NCBI GenBank assembly: GCA_029582155.1
Contig: CM055905.1
Coordinates: forward strand, 64,185,452 to 64,249,451
Direction: 5' to 3'
DNA: 64,000 bases
From: Panopea generosa
Taxonomy: Eukaryota > Mollusca > Bivalvia > Adapedonta > Hiatellidae
This document shows positions 1 through 12,117 of this stretch, piece after piece (within the stretch, counting starts at the first letter, position 1; every line of letters begins with the position of its first letter). The position numbers and the translations under genes are program-made. The notes beneath the pieces are model-generated. The model was not told the origin of the DNA. It worked only from the letters and a program-made list of their open reading frames with translations, and ran no database searches.

Positions 1-1
1 C

Positions 2-60
<59 letters not shown>

Positions 61-136
61 GTTATAGACTGCTATTTAAATAACCATATTTATATATTTT
101 CTATCTGTCTGTCTGTCCATCCGTCCGTGCGTCTGT
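1..136. repeat. CTGT microsatellite
   Basis: About fifteen perfect CTGT units fill 1-60. A shorter, decayed CTGT/CCGT tract lies at about 103-136. No gene is seen between here and the inverted-repeat arm at about 595. Confidence 0.95.
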
Positions 137-718
137 TGGAACATTTTTATATATATGAGTTGACTAGCAAAATTGTCATGGTAAAATATTAAGGATTATG
201 CATGGTAATAGTACAATAACATTCTTTCAATTCCAATAAACTACGCAAGAATTACATTTTCAATATACCATGTGTGCGCGCATATCATTTTAGAAAACAA
301 ATCAACATATTTGACAACAAATCAAAACTTAAACTAAGCTATGACATTGTCTTAAACAAAAAAAACAACATGTAGGATCAAATGAACCCTTGCATACAAC
401 TGAGATTAAGATAAAGTAGTTATACTCATCTATAATTCTTATATTACACATTTCTTGTTTTAAAATACTATAAAGCTAAAATGAAAAAAAACTATAAATT
501 TGGTCGAATCATACTTTTACAACACTATTATATCAGCCAAACGTTCCATGCAAATACTTGTATTTTTGTTATTTTTTTTTTTATTTATTTATTTTTTTAA
601 ATTTCAATCACTGAAAGGTGATCCATTTAATCATAGGTCTGTGAGGGTCGGGGTGGGCCATTCCTCAACAAACCGTACAAATATATATCAGACAAGTTTA
701 ACATACATTCATATATAT

Positions 719-968
719 ACACTGAAAGGAAAAAGAAAGCATACATTTTGGTTTTTGAAATTATTTCATTATTGACTAAGTTTATTCATGTGATGGAAAA
801 ATGAACTGATTTTTCTTATTGTTTTGCTTTGAAATGAATTAAATGTTTGTTTTTTGATTCAACAGTATGATGAAATATAAATATACAAAATTTATATGCA
901 ATACATATTTTGTTCCTTGACCTGTCGACGTTTATAGGTATGTATACTTTCTTTTTCCTTTCACCGAA
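719..968. mobile_element. MITE-like inverted pair inside the left arm
   Basis: Positions 719-744 and 942-968 are inverted copies sharing the core TGAAAGGAAAAAGAAAG, 250 bp apart end to end, with no coding potential between them. This is the layout of a small non-autonomous DNA transposon. The same pair is present in the right arm, so it predates duplication of the arm. No target-site duplication was resolved. Confidence 0.5.
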
Positions 969-1650
969 TACACATATATACATTAATCTTAAAGAGACAC
1001 ACTAGTCTTAACAAATTATAGATTGTAGCTCGAGCTAAAATAAAGATCAAACAGAAATAAAATATAATTTGACACAGCAGATGATAGTATAAGAAAATTA
1101 TGTTGTCTAATGACTTCAGGTGATTTTTCTCTCTTAAGTCTATAGTGGCTGGCTTGGTGTAGGACCTTAATAAATATTAAATATGTATTTTGGTGTATCC
1201 CTTTTTACAGAAAAGATAAAGTGGTAATAATTACATGAATTTTATTATATTGGGGTTGTTTTTGTGTGTTTATATTTATTAGAGGTATCTATAATTGGAA
1301 TGGTTTATAAACACAATTTTTTGTGTGTTAATTGATGGTGTTTATTGAAAACCAGGAGAAGACATTAAAAAAATATCAAAGATACCTCGGTTCATTTTAT
1401 ATTTTTCTAGTAAAATTTAACTTTATTTGAGAATCAGAAAACACAAAAGAATCACCAATTTCTTAAATTTTATAAAACATGTGTTTTCAGTTATTGGATT
1501 GGTTGAATATTAGTGTAATGTATTTCTCATTTGCATATATTTCATGAAAAATTAAGCAGATTCACATACAAACTAAAATATTATGTCAATTATGTATATA
1601 GATATACAGAAAGTATAAGTAACAAACTTATATGTGAATTCAAGAGAGAC

Positions 1651-2040
1651 ATAGACATAGACATATTTTATTAAGTAATATAGGCCTCCGGCCCAAAATA
1701 CAACATGTAAATACATCATATAGAGTGACACAAATTAAATATTATCGTTTATACAAGTCAATATTACAGAATTCACATATTAAAGTGAATATAAGCTTAT
1801 AACATGCCATATAAATCCAAAAATAATAACATTTGTATTAGATCATTTCAGGTTTAAGCATTTCAAAAGTTTTATAAAGTAACAGATGTGACATATATTT
1901 TTGAAGATATATGATTTGAAATAAATGTAGCTATATATAAATCCAAAATTAACACTATAATGAACAAGACTATTAAATCATATCATTAATATTTATATTC
2001 AAAATAAAGTGAAACTATTTATACTGTCTAATTAATAGGT
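1651..2040 (-). mobile_element. 5'-truncated LINE 3' end inserted in the left arm
   Basis: About 390 bp interrupts the left arm. In the right arm the flanks join directly (GAGAGACAGGTGTG). Read on the minus strand the insert ends in a short tandem tail (TATGTC units) after TTTTGGGCCGGAGGCCTATA, the usual look of a CR1/L2/jockey-type non-LTR 3' end. The duplicated target is at most a few bases (GAC). It contains no reading frame worth naming. Confidence 0.65.
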
Positions 2041-2183
2041 GACAGGTGTGTAGTGTTAGGATTTTTTTGTTGTTGATTTTTAAAAATCAAATATTAAAAA
2101 ATAATAAAATGAAACAACAATTGTTTTGAAAGAAACATTATTAAGAGTGTACATGTGTATACACTATTTCCAAGCAGATATTG

Positions 2184-3619
2184 TTATTTGTTATAACTTT
2201 TTTTATTTACCTAACACACAAAATAAGTGGTAACTATGGTAACTCCTATGTTTAACAAATAATCCGGTTCATGGTCATTTTTATGTTAACCTATATTAAT
2301 AGTGTAATATTAACCTATAAATAGAAACACGTCATTGCGTTGTCATAGTTATTTTTATAGACAAATCACAGGAGCTTAGTGAATGGATAACAACGTTTAA
2401 TGGGGGGGGGGGATGGGCTGGTCCCCTAGCGCATATGCAAAGACAAGGAAAGAAACGAACGTGGACCCTTTCCCCGATCAAAATTTGAGTTTCTAAGTCA
2501 AAAGGCCATCAATTTTAACAAACCCGGTCTAGACGACGTAGTATATTTGAATTATCCAATTGTCTTTCCTGAACCGTGTAATGTCTGTGGCGTAAGCAAT
2601 ACTGTTGGTTAAGGAGTTTGAACGACGCCTTTGATATTGTCTGATTACAAGTTTAATGAATGAAGCATTTGAAGTGAACAAAACGTTCATTGGATTATAC
2701 CAATACTGTTGTTGTCATTCCTACATATATATACCTCGATAATAACATTGTTCCTTACTTTAACAGTAAGCTAAACCTGTATATACATATTTCGGGGCGA
2801 TAGTGCAGTTAATAAAATATATACCGCTCGCGCTAGTCGATACGGGTTCTATCCTCAATTCAAACACATGGCATTTTAAAAAACGCTCAGTACTTGTTCT
2901 ATCCAGAAAACGGACTTGAGAGCAGTTCATTTAAGCTCTGTACTTTCCTCAGATTAGAGCTAAAACAGACAAAAATATAAACTATTATCCGTGGAAATAT
3001 TGCAATACATTCAGAAGCAAATATATAATAATTTAAATATATCCATAACTTTGAAAGTTATTATCTACGATCGCTATAGTTGCTTTAAGGAAGTAATTGA
3101 ATACACAGCTTTGTTACATATGTTCCAAATATTTTTTTTATCTCAAATGACTGATTTTGAGAAGTTTATCTCATATTAAAGTTTAAATAGTAGGTAAATG
3201 TATATTTTATAAATTTATGTTTAATATAGAGTAATTCATAATATGATACTCCAGTTTGGAAGCACTCAGAATACTGTCTCAAGAAACACTGTCGAGATAT
3301 TCCTGAAAAATTGTTGAAAGTGACGCTAAATATCGTACATCAAGAACATGTTTTGCAAGTAGGTTTAGTTTTATTCCGATACACCTATCCATCAAAACAA
3401 TTCATTTTATTACGATATCAAATGTATGCTACACATACATTACATATGTATTGTAGAGTGTAATAAGCAGAAACACACTGAACAGGTAAAGTCATTGTTG
3501 TCAGTGTAAGATAATAAACCTTCTGTTGAAACAATGATTAATTTTCATTTTAATGTATTCCAGATGTGATACAGAAGTTTCCAATCTGGTAAATCAGACA
3601 AAATTTCAAACAGAATAAC
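2184..3619 (+). other. Upstream region of gene 1
   Basis: No coding gene is seen here. At about 2808-2960 there is a weak tRNA-like SINE candidate with a B-box-like GGGTTCTATCC. A good splice acceptor (TGTATTCCAG, AG at 3562-3563) sits 56 bases before the gene 1 start codon, so gene 1 probably has at least one upstream untranslated exon. No convincing TATA box or transcription start could be fixed. Confidence 0.4.
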
Positions 3620-4441
3620 ATGCATTATGACGTACGACCAACGTCGTCAGTGAGTGATATAACTCACAAACCAGTACACTGGACGATGGAAGAAGACAAA
3701 TGGTACCGTTCAACGCAGCACCTTTGTCAATGCGTCAATATTCGACTTGTTAAAGCATGGCATCCAACTATTCGAGATGAATATCGTTGCTTGAAAGATG
3801 TCATCGGCCGTTTCGAAAATAATCAAATTGTACACGTGACGAATGGAGATGAAATAACGCTGACAACTATATTCAGCAAGGAAACTGAGAGAGTTCATTT
3901 GACTCTCGCTCTTTACAAAAAGTGTAGGTCAAAATGGAGACATTTATTTGTATTTAAAAATGAGAACCAGATTTGTTTGTTTGCTTCCAAACAGCATACC
4001 AATTACAGGAATATGCCATTGCCTGTTGTCACGTATAATGCATTGGAAGGAACATTTGTTGAACCAGGAATTAAACGAAACAAAAATTCAAGTTTCATTC
4101 AAATTAAAAAGAATCCACCAACTGTACCAGATAGAAGAAAACGTCATAAAATTTTGAAACCACGCGCTGGCACTCTTCAAGACCGACAGATTATAAGTAT
4201 TGGAAATAGCAGATTTCGATTTTCATTGCACAAAAGGAGAACGAACGAAACTCAAAAAGTTCAAAATATTGACGAATTGTTTGATTGCCAAGTGCTGTGC
4301 ACACGTCCATTTTATGGGATCGAAGAAGCTCGACCACTTATTCAAAGGACAACCGAAGATTTACCGTATCCGGTACAAGCGTCAGAAGATCTGCAAGGAG
4401 CAGTAGGTCCATCGGGTCGTGAAAGTGTCTACAGGACAGAG
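3620..4441 (+). other. Gene 1 exon 1: unrecognised N-terminal domain
   Basis: Residues 1-274. Features shared with gene 2 are PVHWTM near residue 18 followed by KWY, a core with ALYKKCRSKW-x-HLFVFK, PVVTYNA, and a G-x-KRNKNSSFI motif. A basic stretch follows (RRKRHKILKPR), then an acidic tail with EDLPYPVQAS. Gene 3 keeps ALYKK, PVVY and FNKNAS. I do not recognise this as a known fold. The basic stretch could be a nuclear-localisation or nucleic-acid-binding patch. The exon ends on a codon boundary. Confidence 0.85.
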
Positions 4442-7400
4442 GTTTGTGTCATATTACATTGTATTTGGATATTTATTGATTACAATTAAACTGTTTGGCA
4501 CATAAAACTTTAACTTTGATTTCACTTATATTGCAAGTTGAATCTAAGAAAGGCTTGTACACGTATCTCTTCTGTAAGTGTTACACACATGTGAAATAGT
4601 TCATGCGAAATAAGATTTATTGTCAGACAAACTGGATAAGTCTGGCAGAATATTTGCCCAATACAAATCATCGAATTTGTGTCTTGACCATTTTTGTTAA
4701 AAGAATGACTATTTAAAAAATAATTATATTTTTTATCATATACTGTAATGCCATTCAAACAAAGAATATATTCTTTCTTTTTTTAACTAGGAACATAACA
4801 GTGTGCCAGAAACAGACGAGCAGGATTTACAACCAAGTGTACCATCTCGTCATGAAGATTATCGAAACTTGCAAAAACGAATAGCCTCATTTACCCACTG
4901 GCCACATCCAGCTACCATGCTGAACTGTAATCAGATGGCTGACCAGGGATTATTTTTCGCTGGTAACGTTAATTAAATTGATATTGAACTGATAAAACAA
5001 GAGCGTATATACTATAAATGTATCATAGGCTCATTCTTCTTTAAATTTTAAGTTGATTTTATTCACAGCCCTTTAGTACACATGACCTCAAACTGAAACG
5101 GACACTTCTCACACGAATATAAAATACATTGGCTTTTCAACTTTGTATATTTTCCATACAGGTATGGATTACTAAGGTGATATTTAGGCCCGTCACGAGG
5201 ATTCAAACTTGTATGTAGGCGTACATAGGGAAACCTTTAAACATCTTGTCTGATACTTTACAATGCTTAGCTATTTAATATGTGGCACATGCCCATGGTT
5301 TGTACCACATTGAAGCAATTGAAATATAACTCTGGGCTACACGTGACCTTGCTAGGATTTCGATATTTCCATGTAGTTTATTTTTGTTCATATGATGATT
5401 CAATGGTTTTCACTCAATGTATACTTGTTTGAGTTTTCATGTTTTTCAAGATATTTAGTTTAAGTGAGCTGTAGGAGGATATTTCAAATTAGTTCAACCA
5501 AAGAAGATGTATGACATTCATTAAGCAATAGGAGATACGTATACATGTATGAAACATGTTGCTAATTCCAGTTTCTCTCACGCCCGGATTCAATTTTCTT
5601 TTCTTCGGACACGTTATGTGCTTTCCAGAGATCATTCTATCAGAAAGTACCAAATAGATGTCAAGGTCTGGTACGTTGACCCTTTGTTACATATAGTCAG
5701 TTGAGAGTTGGGAGAAAGACGTAAACCTAGTATTTTGGTCACTTGCTGAATTTTGCAAGATATCCCTGTAAATCAATTATGGGAACGTTATATTGATATT
5801 AACTGCGATAACGTATTAGACTATATCATATATTATTAAAGATATATCCTTGTTTTCTTTTCATCAATCTATACCACACAGGTATTTATGACCGATACGA
5901 GGTCGTAGGTTCGAGTACCGCTAGCTCCAAACACTTTATGTGAGAGAGTTTGCCAGTTACTTGCGGAAGTACGGTGGTTGTACTCAGATTATGGCATGAA
6001 GCCCTATCATGATATAATGTGTTCCTCTTCATTTTGTAGGACCTCACGATCTTGTGCGATGCTACCACTGCGGTATCGGACTGAAAGACTGGTCACACCA
6101 AGACAATCCGCTGTATGAACACATCAGATACGCTCCATATTGTGAACATCTCGTTCATACCATCGAGCCGGAACTTCTTGGTCACTATCGAGTATGTTCA
6201 TATTAGTTTATCAGATAACCTACTGATTACTTATAGACCTTGCATGTTCAATTAGCTCAAACAAACTGTGTAACCGAGTTTGACAAATTATTTATTTTTT
6301 TGGGGATGTATGAGCTCCCCTACATGACTCATAAAATATTATATTAATTATACACATATCAATTATACGTGTAGAGTTTCAGTTAAGAAATAACTACTCA
6401 AACGTATGGAATCAATTGATTATATCAATCCCTTTACAAAGGCGACATCTTTTGCTGATAATAGTGCAGAAACCTGATACGGCCGCATAATGTTTCTAAC
6501 ATTACTTTTTACACTATATACAATTAACATTAATTTAATTGCAGTTTCCAAAGCAATGATATACGAATAATAGTAAATGACCGCAAATAAATAAGAGGAA
6601 CAAAGATAATTAATTAAAAGATATATACGGATTTATAAACACTTTCAAACTAAACATTTTAACGCCTAACGCTGCTGTTGTCATTTATACAATTTGCAGT
6701 CATTTTTGCTGCCGAGTTTAACAGAAGCAGGGTCTGGACAAATCCTTTCACAAACTGGTAATATTTTAATTTCAGTTGAATATTTGTTCATTAAAAGTGT
6801 CATTCTATAGGCACAAACACAGTTTTTGTTATTAAGATGTCTAGCTGTTAGTTCTATTTATGTAATAAATTTCATACAATTGATTGTTTTAAAGCGTGTT
6901 AAGGACGAAATAAAAAACAATACAATCCATAAAACAAATTTGGATTACAGTTAGTCTTTTTGGTTATATTAAGTATGTAATTCTAGTATTTTTAAAAGTA
7001 TCCTTGACAAGAAACTTACCTACTGAATGTAATGTATTACACACTGGTTATATTTTTATGTTCTATCATCACTATAGCTAGTAAAGTTTCTATTTACAGA
7101 CCCACATGGAAACAATTACAGACACCCGGAATACCAGATTTACGAAGTAAGAGTGTCGTCGTTTGCGAAATGGCCACGTGACATCATTCAAACCCCAGCA
7201 CAATTGGCTGAAGCAGGTTTTTTCTATACAGGTACTATGTATATATTAACCTTATATATAAACATAACATGCTTTAACCTATATAATTGTGATATGATTA
7301 TTATATATGTACATTAGGTATGCAAGATGTGGTACGTTGTTTCGCTTGTGATGGCGGCCTTCAGCGCTGGGATCCAGAGGATGATCCATGGATAGAACAT

Positions 7401-9798
7401 GCACGCTGGTTCCCGGAGTGTGCTCACGTGATACAAGTGAAAGGTATGGAATACATCCAACTTGTGAGACTAGCCCTGGATCCAGACTCTGAGGATGAGG
7501 TAAATATTCGTAAAACCTCGTAATTTGGTTTTGTTTCACAGCATAATTTCAATGCCTTAATAAATATAAAAAAAATCCTATATTTGCTTTGTATGTTAAT
7601 CTGTACCTGTGCTTTGTGTAAAATGAGATAGTAGTTAAACAACAAATATGCTGTAGCAGCATTGAACAGACAGTATAACCAACTGGATAGAGTACATTAA
7701 TGCCATTTTCCGATAGCTACGGAGTTGAATATTGCCCTTTGTTCTAACGGTAAAATATTATATTCCAACTCTATTTTAAAGTAATATTTTTCATAGCAGG
7801 AATGTATCTCCACATACAAATGCACAATAGCTGTTAGGTTAGTTTTAAAAAGAAAGTGCAGTGACACCCTAAGGTTATTGTTTAAATAAGAAGTCTTCAA
7901 ATGCTCATAAATACATTCATGCATCGGTTAATATTCTATTAACGTCAAATTATTTACATTAGTGATGTTGTTAATCATAATTTCCATTGTCAGTGTTTGC
8001 TCTACTATCTACAGTAACAAATTCCAACCACTATGAACCATTTTGAAAAATATTACAAACCAAATAACATAGGACTATTTTTTTCATCTTTTTCAAGCGC
8101 AAGAATCATATTGCCATGGGTAAAAAGGCACAACTGTTTAGTGATTAAGTCAATACTTGGAATACAAAATAGTCACGTTTGAATGTTGTATTATAATGAT
8201 GTTTTCAATTTAAATATAAATACTTTTTTACAGTTTAATATGTTATATTTCAGGACGAAGACGGTGGTATTGCACAGGGCCTTAGCAACATGCAAATAAA
8301 CAACGGAAACGGTAAAGATATTATAATTAAATAAACAATGCATACAATAATGAAGTAAATTTTAAATCACTTTATTGGAATAACATTAAGTGGTCCATAA
8401 CTTCACACACCATTAGTTACATAAGTTTCTGATAATAATCACAAATCATTACACTACACATGTGCGTGTAATGTGAATTTAACGACAAAGTAAAGAAAAA
8501 CGTATTTATATACACATATGTTAAATGGGAGTTAATTCAGAAAAAAAGTAGGATACCCATTGAATCGGATTAGAAATGAAATAAAAAACAAAATATCTTC
8601 TCCATGTTAATTATTGTTTTAGCATAATTAATTGTAATAGTTCTTATTCAGTTCTGAAACATTTTGTTGAAAATAAAAATGGTATGAAACTTCGTAGCAC
8701 GTACGTTTATAACATGTAGTGAATGTGTTTTTTAATTTGAAAAAAAAACAACATTTGTTTCTATTTTTACAAAGACATATTGATAACAATGATGTCATAG
8801 TTACGAAGATGAAACAGTTATATTGATGAAAATATTAAAATTCAATTTGGTTAGAACTGCTGTTCGTTTTGCGGAGGTGCATTATAAGGTCAGGCTACTT
8901 TGCATATATCTTATCTGGGTTGCTGTCCATGCTTTACAGGCAACCAACAGCCGAGGAAGGAATCTGACGATCCCATATATAGACCAGCAGCTCAAAGCGT
9001 TATAGGGTTTGGTTATTCCAGAGCAGCTGTCAAAATGGCTATAGAGGAATGCAACACTAAAAGCAAGTACAAGTCAAACAAAATCGTATAATCAAGGACA
9101 TTTCGCAGACCAGATGGACATTTCGTCCTGCCAAACCCTAACTCTTAACAATATATTGGTCATCTTTTGATTCCTGTTCATAGTCATTGTAAATTTTGAC
9201 AACTTTACCAAGTGCACGTTTTATGATCCTACCTAAACTAGTTTAGAGTTCACGAACTTCGTGGCGGTACCCGTTTACAATATTAATGTTTGTAATCTTA
9301 ACAGCTCAAACATATCAACATAAAGAGAACAATAAACAAAAGGATGCAATTCATACAGGTATAGAACTTTTAAAAGAGACAATTTAACTTTTTTATCGAG
9401 ATTTGAACCAACGGTCCCAAATTAAGAATTCTACGAATGAAAATCATCAATTAATTATATAATACCACAATACTATTATTGCTAAGACTGTGTCATATGG
9501 GAGATATATTATAAACCAATAATGTGTTTTATTGCAGATATACGTTGGAAAGCTGAAGATCTTCTCAATTTGCTTCTGGACAAAGAAGATCAAGGAGAGG
9601 TGCTGCCGACAGATTCACCGAGACCCGCATCTCCCGTGATGCCACTTCAAATAGACAGTAAATTACATTATTTAATTATTTCTTTTTAGTAGTGAATATT
9701 CTTTTTTGTTTTAAAATGGAAATATAATATATGCTATAAATTGGTATTCTTGGTAAACCGGCACGGGTAAATGCAGATCTGTAGTCTCAGTTCATATA

Positions 9799-9835
<37 letters not shown>

Positions 9836-11588
9836 TATATTTATATATGCAATAATTTATTATTTTCTCAACACGATATCTATTATATAATATTGTCTTA
9901 ACCTCATACTAATAAAATATTCTTATAAACTATGTGTCGCTTGTGACACATGTCTTTGAGACTATGAAAGTATGATTTAAGGTCTCACTACACAGTTGAA
10001 TTTTGTTCTTTGTTCTATAAAAAATAAGGTCTCACTACACAGTTGAATTTTGTTCTTTGTCTTATATAAAATAAGGTCTCACTACACAGTTGAATTGTGT
10101 TCTTTGTTCTGTTTAAAATAAGGTCTAGGATTCCATGGGTGGGGGGCGAAATTCCGAATAGAATTTTTTTGTAAGTTTTTATTTCATAGCAGGAATGTAA
10201 ACCAACATAAAAATACACAATAACTGGTAGGTTGACCACGTTGTTTTTTTTTAAATGAGGGTGCAGTGACACCCTTAGATTTTTTTAAAAAAGTCCTCAA
10301 ATGCTCGTAAACATATGCATATGTTGAAATCCTATATAATTCACTTTTTTAACACCCGTGATGTCTTATTGCTGTACATGTATATGCTAAACCATCATTT
10401 GCTCTACTCATCTGCAGCAAGAAACCACAGCTACTATGAACCATTTTGATAATATTTCAAAACCAAATTACATAGGCCTTGTTTTTTAAGCGTAAGAATC
10501 GTAGGTAAAAAGGGGCGTAACTGTGTAGTGAGACGTACAGCTGCAGGCCTCAGCTTCACTTAACATCTCAACGTGAGCTTTTCCTCAACTAAATTTTTTT
10601 AATACTACGACTTGCGAATTTTGAGTTGAGGAAAATCTCAGCTTGAGTTATTTAGTGACATCGGCCCCAGGTCAACAAATATTTTCATCATCAAATCCAT
10701 GGGTCGTGAGTTCGAATCCCCTACCCGGCAACAGTTTCCGTGATGATTGATATACGACATTGTGTCTCATTATCATTCGTCTCTCACCACTGATTCAAGT
10801 GGGAAAGTTATCAGTTACTTGCGGAGATGGGATGTGCTCGAGTACCGGTTAATCCCAGGAAACAGTGGTTAGGTTAACTGATCGTCTGTTAGCCCTCGAT
10901 GGAATAAAAATGACTCTAAGTATTCAATCAATCAATCAATTGAAACTTTGCGTTTTCAAACTTTTATTTTTATCATATAACTTCAGTTACTATATTTAAC
11001 ACTTTTGAATGCGGTATGACTGAAACTAAACTAGTATTTTTTTTATTATCACTGGAATAACGGTAATACAAATATATAAACATAAATTGATTGATGGATT
11101 GAAAATTAGCGAGATTGTATCACATCGAGGGCTAACAGACAATCAGTTAACTAAACCAGTCTTTCCTGGGATCCCGTAAATTTAACAAGTATTCAAGTAC
11201 AACTCAGCTACCAATGTAGCTGATAAATTGCCACTTTAATCAGCGATGAGAGATTAATGATAATGAGACACAATGTCGTACATCAGTTATCACAGAGACT
11301 TTGGCCGGGCGGGGATAACAACCTAGATCTTAAATAATGTTCTTAATAACCTTGCATTTGTTTTATATTATAATTATACTTTCAGCATCGACAGAGGAAG
11401 GACTGCTTGTAGAAAGATCAATGCTGTTGGAAAGGTTAAAGTGCATCAGCTGCGAAGTAAATGACGTCAATGCCTTGTTTTTACCATGTGCCCATCATAG
11501 AATGTGCATGGACTGCGTCACCGATGTAACGATGTGTCCCGTATGCGGGAAAACAATAAAAGAAAAAGTGAAAACCTACATGGCCTAA
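3620..11588 (+). CDS. IAP-family gene 1: N-domain, BIR1, BIR2, UBA, RING
   Basis: Ten exons: 3620-4441, 4791-4962, 6040-6191, 6700-6757, 7100-7231, 7318-7499, 8254-8311, 8940-9062, 9538-9657, 11386-11588. Together they give 2022 nt, open throughout, 673 residues. Order: an unrecognised N-terminal domain (about 1-274), BIR1 (about 298-375; C339, C342, H359, C366), a linker, BIR2 (about 416-490; C453, C456, H473, C480), a UBA (about 533-590) and a RING (C626-C660) ending KTYMA. By family, it is a cytosolic IAP: BIRs bind caspases or IAP antagonists and the RING transfers ubiquitin. All introns are GT-AG except intron 8, where only a GC donor keeps the frame. Genes 2 and 3 share exon phases and splice positions, which supports the model. 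A poly(A) signal lies at 11908. The start is the first ATG before the PVHWTM motif. It resembles baculoviral and cellular IAPs, but the introns make it a host gene. Confidence 0.92.
4791..6191 (+). other. Gene 1 BIR1 (exons 2 and 3)
   Basis: Exon 2 (4791-4962) gives the first half, with KRIASF-x-x-WP and QGLFFAG. Exon 3 (6040-6191) gives the zinc-binding half, with C-x2-C-x16-H-x6-C and GIGLKDW. All four zinc ligands are present. The GLKDW / NPLYEH residues fit a type II BIR with a peptide groove. The 1.08-kb intron between them ends with a SINE-like fragment just before exon 3. Confidence 0.9.
5890..6005 (+). mobile_element. Partial tRNA-derived SINE in gene 1 intron 2
   Basis: A B-box-like GTAGGTTCGAGTACC is followed by the family body segment CCAGTTACTTGCGGA, as in the better copies at 10690 and 13578. 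It ends about 35 bases before the exon 3 acceptor. A matching remnant lies at about 43719-43790 in gene 3. Confidence 0.6.
7100..7499 (+). other. Gene 1 BIR2 (exons 5 and 6)
   Basis: Exon 5 (7100-7231) encodes VSSFAKWP and EAGFFYTG. Exon 6 (7318-7499) encodes C-x2-C-x16-H-x6-C with GGLQRWDPEDDPWIEHARW. The GGL-x-x-W and DPW-x-EH residues match the pattern of IAP BIRs that bind the N-terminal tetrapeptide of caspases or IAP antagonists. The first 52 residues of exon 6 differ by only two in gene 2 and three in gene 3. Confidence 0.92.
7715..8150 (+). mobile_element. Non-autonomous DNA transposon copy in gene 1 intron 6
   Basis: Diverged relative of 9981-10535. It shares TTCATAGCAGGAATGTA, GTGCAGTGACACCCT, TCAAATGCTC and CTATGAACCATTTTGA in the same order. 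The ends are decayed but still read GAGTTGAATATTG on the left and CAACTGTTTAGTGA on the right. It has no coding capacity. Confidence 0.65.
8940..9657 (+). other. Gene 1 UBA domain (exons 8 and 9)
   Basis: Exon 8 (8940-9062) encodes two helices around VIGFGYSRAAVKMAIEE and exon 9 (9538-9657) the third (WKAEDLLNLLLDKE). This three-helix layout before a RING matches the ubiquitin-associated domain of vertebrate and insect IAPs. Intron 8 starts with AAAA|GCAAGT: a GC donor. The nearby GT (9067) would shift the frame into a stop. Confidence 0.8.
9804..9832. repeat. (TA)n microsatellite
   Basis: Uninterrupted TA dinucleotides in gene 1 intron 9, continuing as looser TA-rich DNA to about 9850. Confidence 0.9.
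9981..10535 (+). mobile_element. Non-autonomous DNA transposon with terminal inverted repeats
   Basis: The left end GTCTCACTACACAGTTG and the right end AACTGTGTAGTGAGAC (10519-10534) are inverted copies. The left end is present as three 47-bp direct repeats starting at 9981, 10028 and 10075, with a stub of a fourth at 10122. There is no coding frame. Other copies are at 7715-8150 and, inverted, at about 58060-58255. It lies in gene 1 intron 9. Confidence 0.75.
10690..10950 (+). mobile_element. tRNA-derived SINE (family A)
   Basis: The B box GAGTTCGAATCCCC is followed by CGGCAACAGTTTCC, a conserved body (TATACGACATTGTGTCTC, CAGTTACTTGCGGAGA, CTGATCGTCTGTTAGCCC) and an ATCA-repeat tail. The A box is lost. 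It is inside gene 1 intron 9. Confidence 0.8.
11085..11325 (-). mobile_element. tRNA-derived SINE (family A), inverted
   Basis: Reverse-complement copy of the SINE at 10690-10950, beginning with the tail (ATTGATTGATGG) and ending at the B-box side (CCGGGCGGGGATAA). It lies immediately upstream of the RING exon, so intron 9 holds two SINEs facing each other about 140 bp apart. Confidence 0.8.
11386..11588 (+). other. Gene 1 RING finger exon (exon 10)
   Basis: C3HC4 RING with ligands C626, C629, C641, H643, C647, C650, C657 and C660, then KEKVKTYMA and the stop. In IAPs this C-terminal RING is the E3 ubiquitin ligase and dimerises through the last residues. The acceptor is ACTTTCAG. Confidence 0.93.
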
Positions 11589-11907
11589 TCTTCAGCACGA
11601 AATAGCAGTATCAAAGGTTTATACATGTACATGTAACATATGACTGACACTTGCTAGTAAACTTCCAAAGTTTGATACTGTATTAGAAGCAAATTGTAAA
11701 CAAACCAATTCAAGACATTGACTTAATCTATATCAGTGAAATTGACACACAAACGTTATTCCTTATGACTGATGAAAATGTAGTTAGAAATTAAAGCATG
11801 TGTATCTTTTATTCTTTTAAAAAGAGGAACACCATAAATATATAACACTACTGTATTTGTTTTAACGTGTACTTGTGTTATGACATGTAAATTATAATAT
11901 GTGCATA

Positions 11908-11913
11908 AATAAA
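11908..11913 (+). terminator. Polyadenylation signal of gene 1
   Basis: A canonical AATAAA lies about 320 bases after the stop codon, in an AT-rich 3' untranslated region. Other weaker sites are possible. Confidence 0.5.
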
Positions 11914-12117
11914 ATGTTAAGCATATTCATTTTAAATTACATGAAATAAATTTTTATTTTCAATGATCAGACTAAATAAAGTCTGCTTGTAAACATATTC
12001 ATTTTGGCTTAAACAAATAATTTGCATATTCTAATTATCATAATTACTTGTGTATTAACATCATACATGTACTCTCTTCGTAACAAGAAATTATGACAGC
12101 AGTACGCGTATGAATAA

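Larger units (their letters stand above)
595..2183 (+). repeat. Long inverted repeat, left arm
   Basis: This block is the reverse complement of 53220-54438, with only scattered substitutions over about 1.2 kb. Homology starts near the segment about 595-650 (CACTGAAAGGTGATCC) and stops at the CCAAGCAGATATT motif ending at 2183. The left arm is longer because of an insertion at about 1651-2040 that the right arm lacks. No credible protein is seen. It is probably a dispersed repeat present in both orientations; the family is not recognised. Confidence 0.85.

Noticed and set aside
500-775. 91-codon plus-strand frame
   Set aside because: Low-complexity, Phe/Leu-rich translation crossing the edge of the inverted-repeat arm. 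It is not kept open in the other arm.
3620-11588. Integrated viral IAP gene
   Set aside because: BIR and RING resemble baculoviral IAPs, but ten exons with conserved phases, a UBA domain and tandem paralogs mark ordinary host genes. No other viral gene is nearby.
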